From an uncultured Rhodanobacteraceae bacterium (GTDB taxonomy: Bacteria > Pseudomonadota > Gammaproteobacteria > Xanthomonadales > Ahniellaceae), in contig CALMWD010000340.1 in NCBI GenBank assembly GCA_937873105.1, forward strand, positions 1 through 6,520: a DNA stretch of 6,520 nucleotides. Reading direction: 5' to 3'. The notes beneath the pieces are model-generated. The model had not been told where the DNA came from and searched no databases. It saw only the letters and a list, made by a program, of their open reading frames with translations. Positions within the stretch are counted from its first letter, which is position 1; each line of letters starts with the position of its first letter. A program made the position numbers and the translations under genes. Of this stretch, positions 5,566 through 6,520 are shown piece by piece.

Positions 5566-6246
5566 ATGATCTCGAAACTGCCGACCTGGGTCTGGATCTG
5601 GGCATGGTGGCTGGCCTTCATGGCCGGCATGATGAATGTCGTCGGCTTCCTGAGCTTCGAGCCGCAGGCGATCAGCCACCTGACCGGCACCACCTCGCTG
5701 CTGGCGATGGCCCTGGCCGAGCGCAATGCGGCCATGGCCCTGCACTGGCTGTCGATCATCGCCGCCTTCGTGTTCGGCGCGATGTTGAGCGGGCTGCTGC
5801 TGCGCCACAGCGCCTTGCGGCTCGGGCGTCGTTACGGCATCGCCCTGGTCATCGAGGCGGCCTTGCTGGTCGCGGCCGCGCAATTGCTGATGCGCCACGA
5901 CGCGCTCGGCATCTATCTCGTCGGCATTGCCTGCGGCCTGCAGAACGCGATGGCCACGACCTACAGCGGCACCGTGCTGCGCACCTCGCACCTCACCGGC
6001 ATGTTCACCGACCTCGGCATCACCCTGGGTCACGTGCTGCGCGGCTCCGGCTACGACCGCCGCCGCCTGCAACTCTGCCTGATCGTGATCTCGGCGTTCT
6101 TCGCCGGCGGCTACGCCAGCGCCCTGCTGTTCGCCCGCATCGACTACGCGACGCTGTACGTGCCGGCCGCTCTGGCCCTGCTGTTTGCGGGCGGTTATGC
6201 GGTGTATCGGTGGCGGAAGGGGATAGCGGAGCACCATTCGCCCTGA
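5566..6246 (+). CDS. YoaK/DUF1275-family membrane protein
   Basis: A 226-residue polytopic inner-membrane protein with about six hydrophobic segments (roughly 8-29, 36-51, 61-79, 90-108, 115-130, 168-190, 196-214; one of the first two may be re-entrant). Family landmarks are AGMMNVVGFLSF (20-31) with SHLTGTTS (37-44), and ACGLQNAMATTYSG (122-135) with RTSHLTGMFTDLG (139-151). The two SHLTG blocks, each following a Gly/Asn-containing helix, suggest an internal duplication. The biochemical function of DUF1275 proteins is not established and a transport role is only a guess. The ATG follows GGGGG directly, which is too close for a normal ribosome site, and TAGATT six bases upstream hints at leaderless translation. 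The last dozen or so codons use CGG, GGG and ATA, unlike the rest of the gene, and the final Ser-Pro-stop lies inside a dispersed repeat. Confidence 0.88.
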   Translation: MISKLPTWVWIWAWWLAFMAGMMNVVGFLSFEPQAISHLTGTTSLLAMALAERNAAMALHWLSIIAAFVFGAMLSGLLLRHSALRLGRRYGIALVIEAALLVAAAQLLMRHDALGIYLVGIACGLQNAMATTYSGTVLRTSHLTGMFTDLGITLGHVLRGSGYDRRRLQLCLIVISAFFAGGYASALLFARIDYATLYVPAALALLFAGGYAVYRWRKGIAEHHSP

Positions 6247-6260
6247 GCTTGTCGAAGGGC
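6237..6260. repeat. Dispersed REP-like repeat ('PFALSLSKG/MPFDKLRANG' type)
   Basis: The core CCCTGAGCTTGTCGAAGGG (6241-6259), flanked by TTCG on the left and C on the right, matches a short interspersed repeat seen in very many proteobacterial genomes. Its translations, PFALSLSKG on this strand and MPFDKLRANG on the other, are familiar spurious peptides in databases. The ends GCCCT (6240-6244) and AGGGC (6256-6260) can pair, so an RNA hairpin is possible. It lies between two convergent genes and contains the YoaK stop codon (6244-6246). Only one copy occurs in the window. Recognition is from memory. Confidence 0.8.
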
Positions 6261-6274
6261 ATCGAGTCCGCGCC

Positions 6275-6520
6275 TCACAAAGCGTAACGCTTGCGCTCCA
6301 CACGCACATCGGGTGGGACCCGATCCGTCTCGCAGCGTGCATCGATGGCCGCGAGGTCGCGCCAGAACCCGAGCCAGGGCGAGGCCGCGTGTTCGCTTTC
6401 CCAGCCGGCATCGAAGCGGAAGAGCAGGGCTTGCACCTGCACGCGGCGGTGTCCGTGCGCGAGCGCGGCGGCGACGATCGAGTAGATCTCTTCGATGCCG
6501 GCGTCGGTCATCGCGTAGCA
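6275..6520 (-). CDS. YafK/DpaA-type L,D-transpeptidase-fold protein, C-terminal part (gene runs off the right edge)
   Basis: The leftward frame is open from the right edge to a TGA at 6277-6275, giving the last 81 residues. It begins CYAMTDAGIEEIY, the segment following the catalytic cysteine in YafK-type YkuD-domain proteins, where the usual context is Gly-Cys-Tyr-Ala-Met; the TGC at 6520-6518 is therefore probably the catalytic cysteine. VQVQALLFRFD, then SPWLGFWRDL and VPPDV...KRYAL, match the family's C-terminal pattern. YkuD enzymes act on peptidoglycan in the periplasm; E. coli YafK (DpaA/LdtF) detaches Braun lipoprotein from peptidoglycan rather than making crosslinks. A start at the internal ATG 6511 would remove the cysteine and is unlikely. 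The signal peptide and HGT motif lie outside the window. The gene converges on the YoaK gene with 28 nt between the stop codons. Confidence 0.82.
   Translation of the reverse strand, partial: CYAMTDAGIEEIYSIVAAALAHGHRRVQVQALLFRFDAGWESEHAASPWLGFWRDLAAIDARCETDRVPPDVRVERKRYAL

Noticed and set aside
5498..5605. Upstream start for the YjbR gene at 5605
   Set aside because: The extension is Ser/Arg/Pro-rich, not family-like, overlaps the YoaK coding region and bypasses a good ribosome site at the 5497 start.
6020..6262. Minus-strand frame beginning MPFDKLRANG
   Set aside because: That peptide is the well-known spurious translation of the dispersed repeat; the rest is antisense to the YoaK gene.
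5524..6411. 295-codon minus-strand open frame across the YoaK gene
   Set aside because: It yields a Gln/Gly/His-rich low-complexity product with no family features and overlaps two well-supported genes.

Overview
The window is compact, GC-rich bacterial chromosome with no RNA gene, IS element, phage gene or CRISPR array. Gene content and architecture suggest a high-GC Gammaproteobacterium of the Xanthomonadales/Lysobacterales type: an exported M1 aminopeptidase, RlmJ, an Slp-family lipoprotein, a small post-SET-containing SET protein, a YafK-type L,D-transpeptidase and a 'PFALSLSKG/MPFDKLRANG' interspersed repeat. The placement is an inference from family recognition; no marker in the window proves it.

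Layout, left to right. (1) The left edge holds the first 268 codons of a leftward exported M1 metallo-aminopeptidase. (2) A 177-nt divergent intergenic region (806-982) carries short CGCCGT repeats and a 12-bp perfect palindrome. (3) A rightward pair follows, a GT4 glycosyltransferase and a PAP2 phosphatase, joined by a TGATG overlap; this looks like a small glycolipid or envelope module. (4) After 73 nt comes a tightly packed trio: rlmJ (23S rRNA m6A2030 methyltransferase), an Slp-family lipoprotein starting inside rlmJ, and a SET-domain protein methyltransferase starting on a GTGA overlap. (5) A 77-nt visibly A+T-richer gap with a hairpin and a -10-like box precedes a GNAT acetyltransferase. 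(6) The GNAT gene ends tail-to-tail, overlapping by 9 nt, with a leftward MmcQ/YjbR-family gene. (7) YjbR diverges from a rightward YoaK/DUF1275 membrane protein across 68 nt containing an inverted repeat whose arms include -10-like boxes on both strands. (8) The YoaK stop codon lies inside a dispersed repeat. The window closes with the C-terminal 81 residues of a leftward YafK/DpaA-type L,D-transpeptidase-fold protein, cut exactly at its presumed catalytic cysteine.

Functionally this is mostly housekeeping and envelope biology: surface glycolipid, lipoprotein, peptidoglycan remodelling and peptide degradation. The least understood part is the SET-domain methyltransferase, translationally coupled to a lipoprotein and an rRNA methyltransferase and followed by a GNAT acetyltransferase. 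I see no complete new defence or mobile system. The candidates most worth follow-up are the SET enzyme and its substrate, the GT4-PAP2 module, the repeat that supplies the end of the YoaK gene, and the symmetrical divergent promoter.
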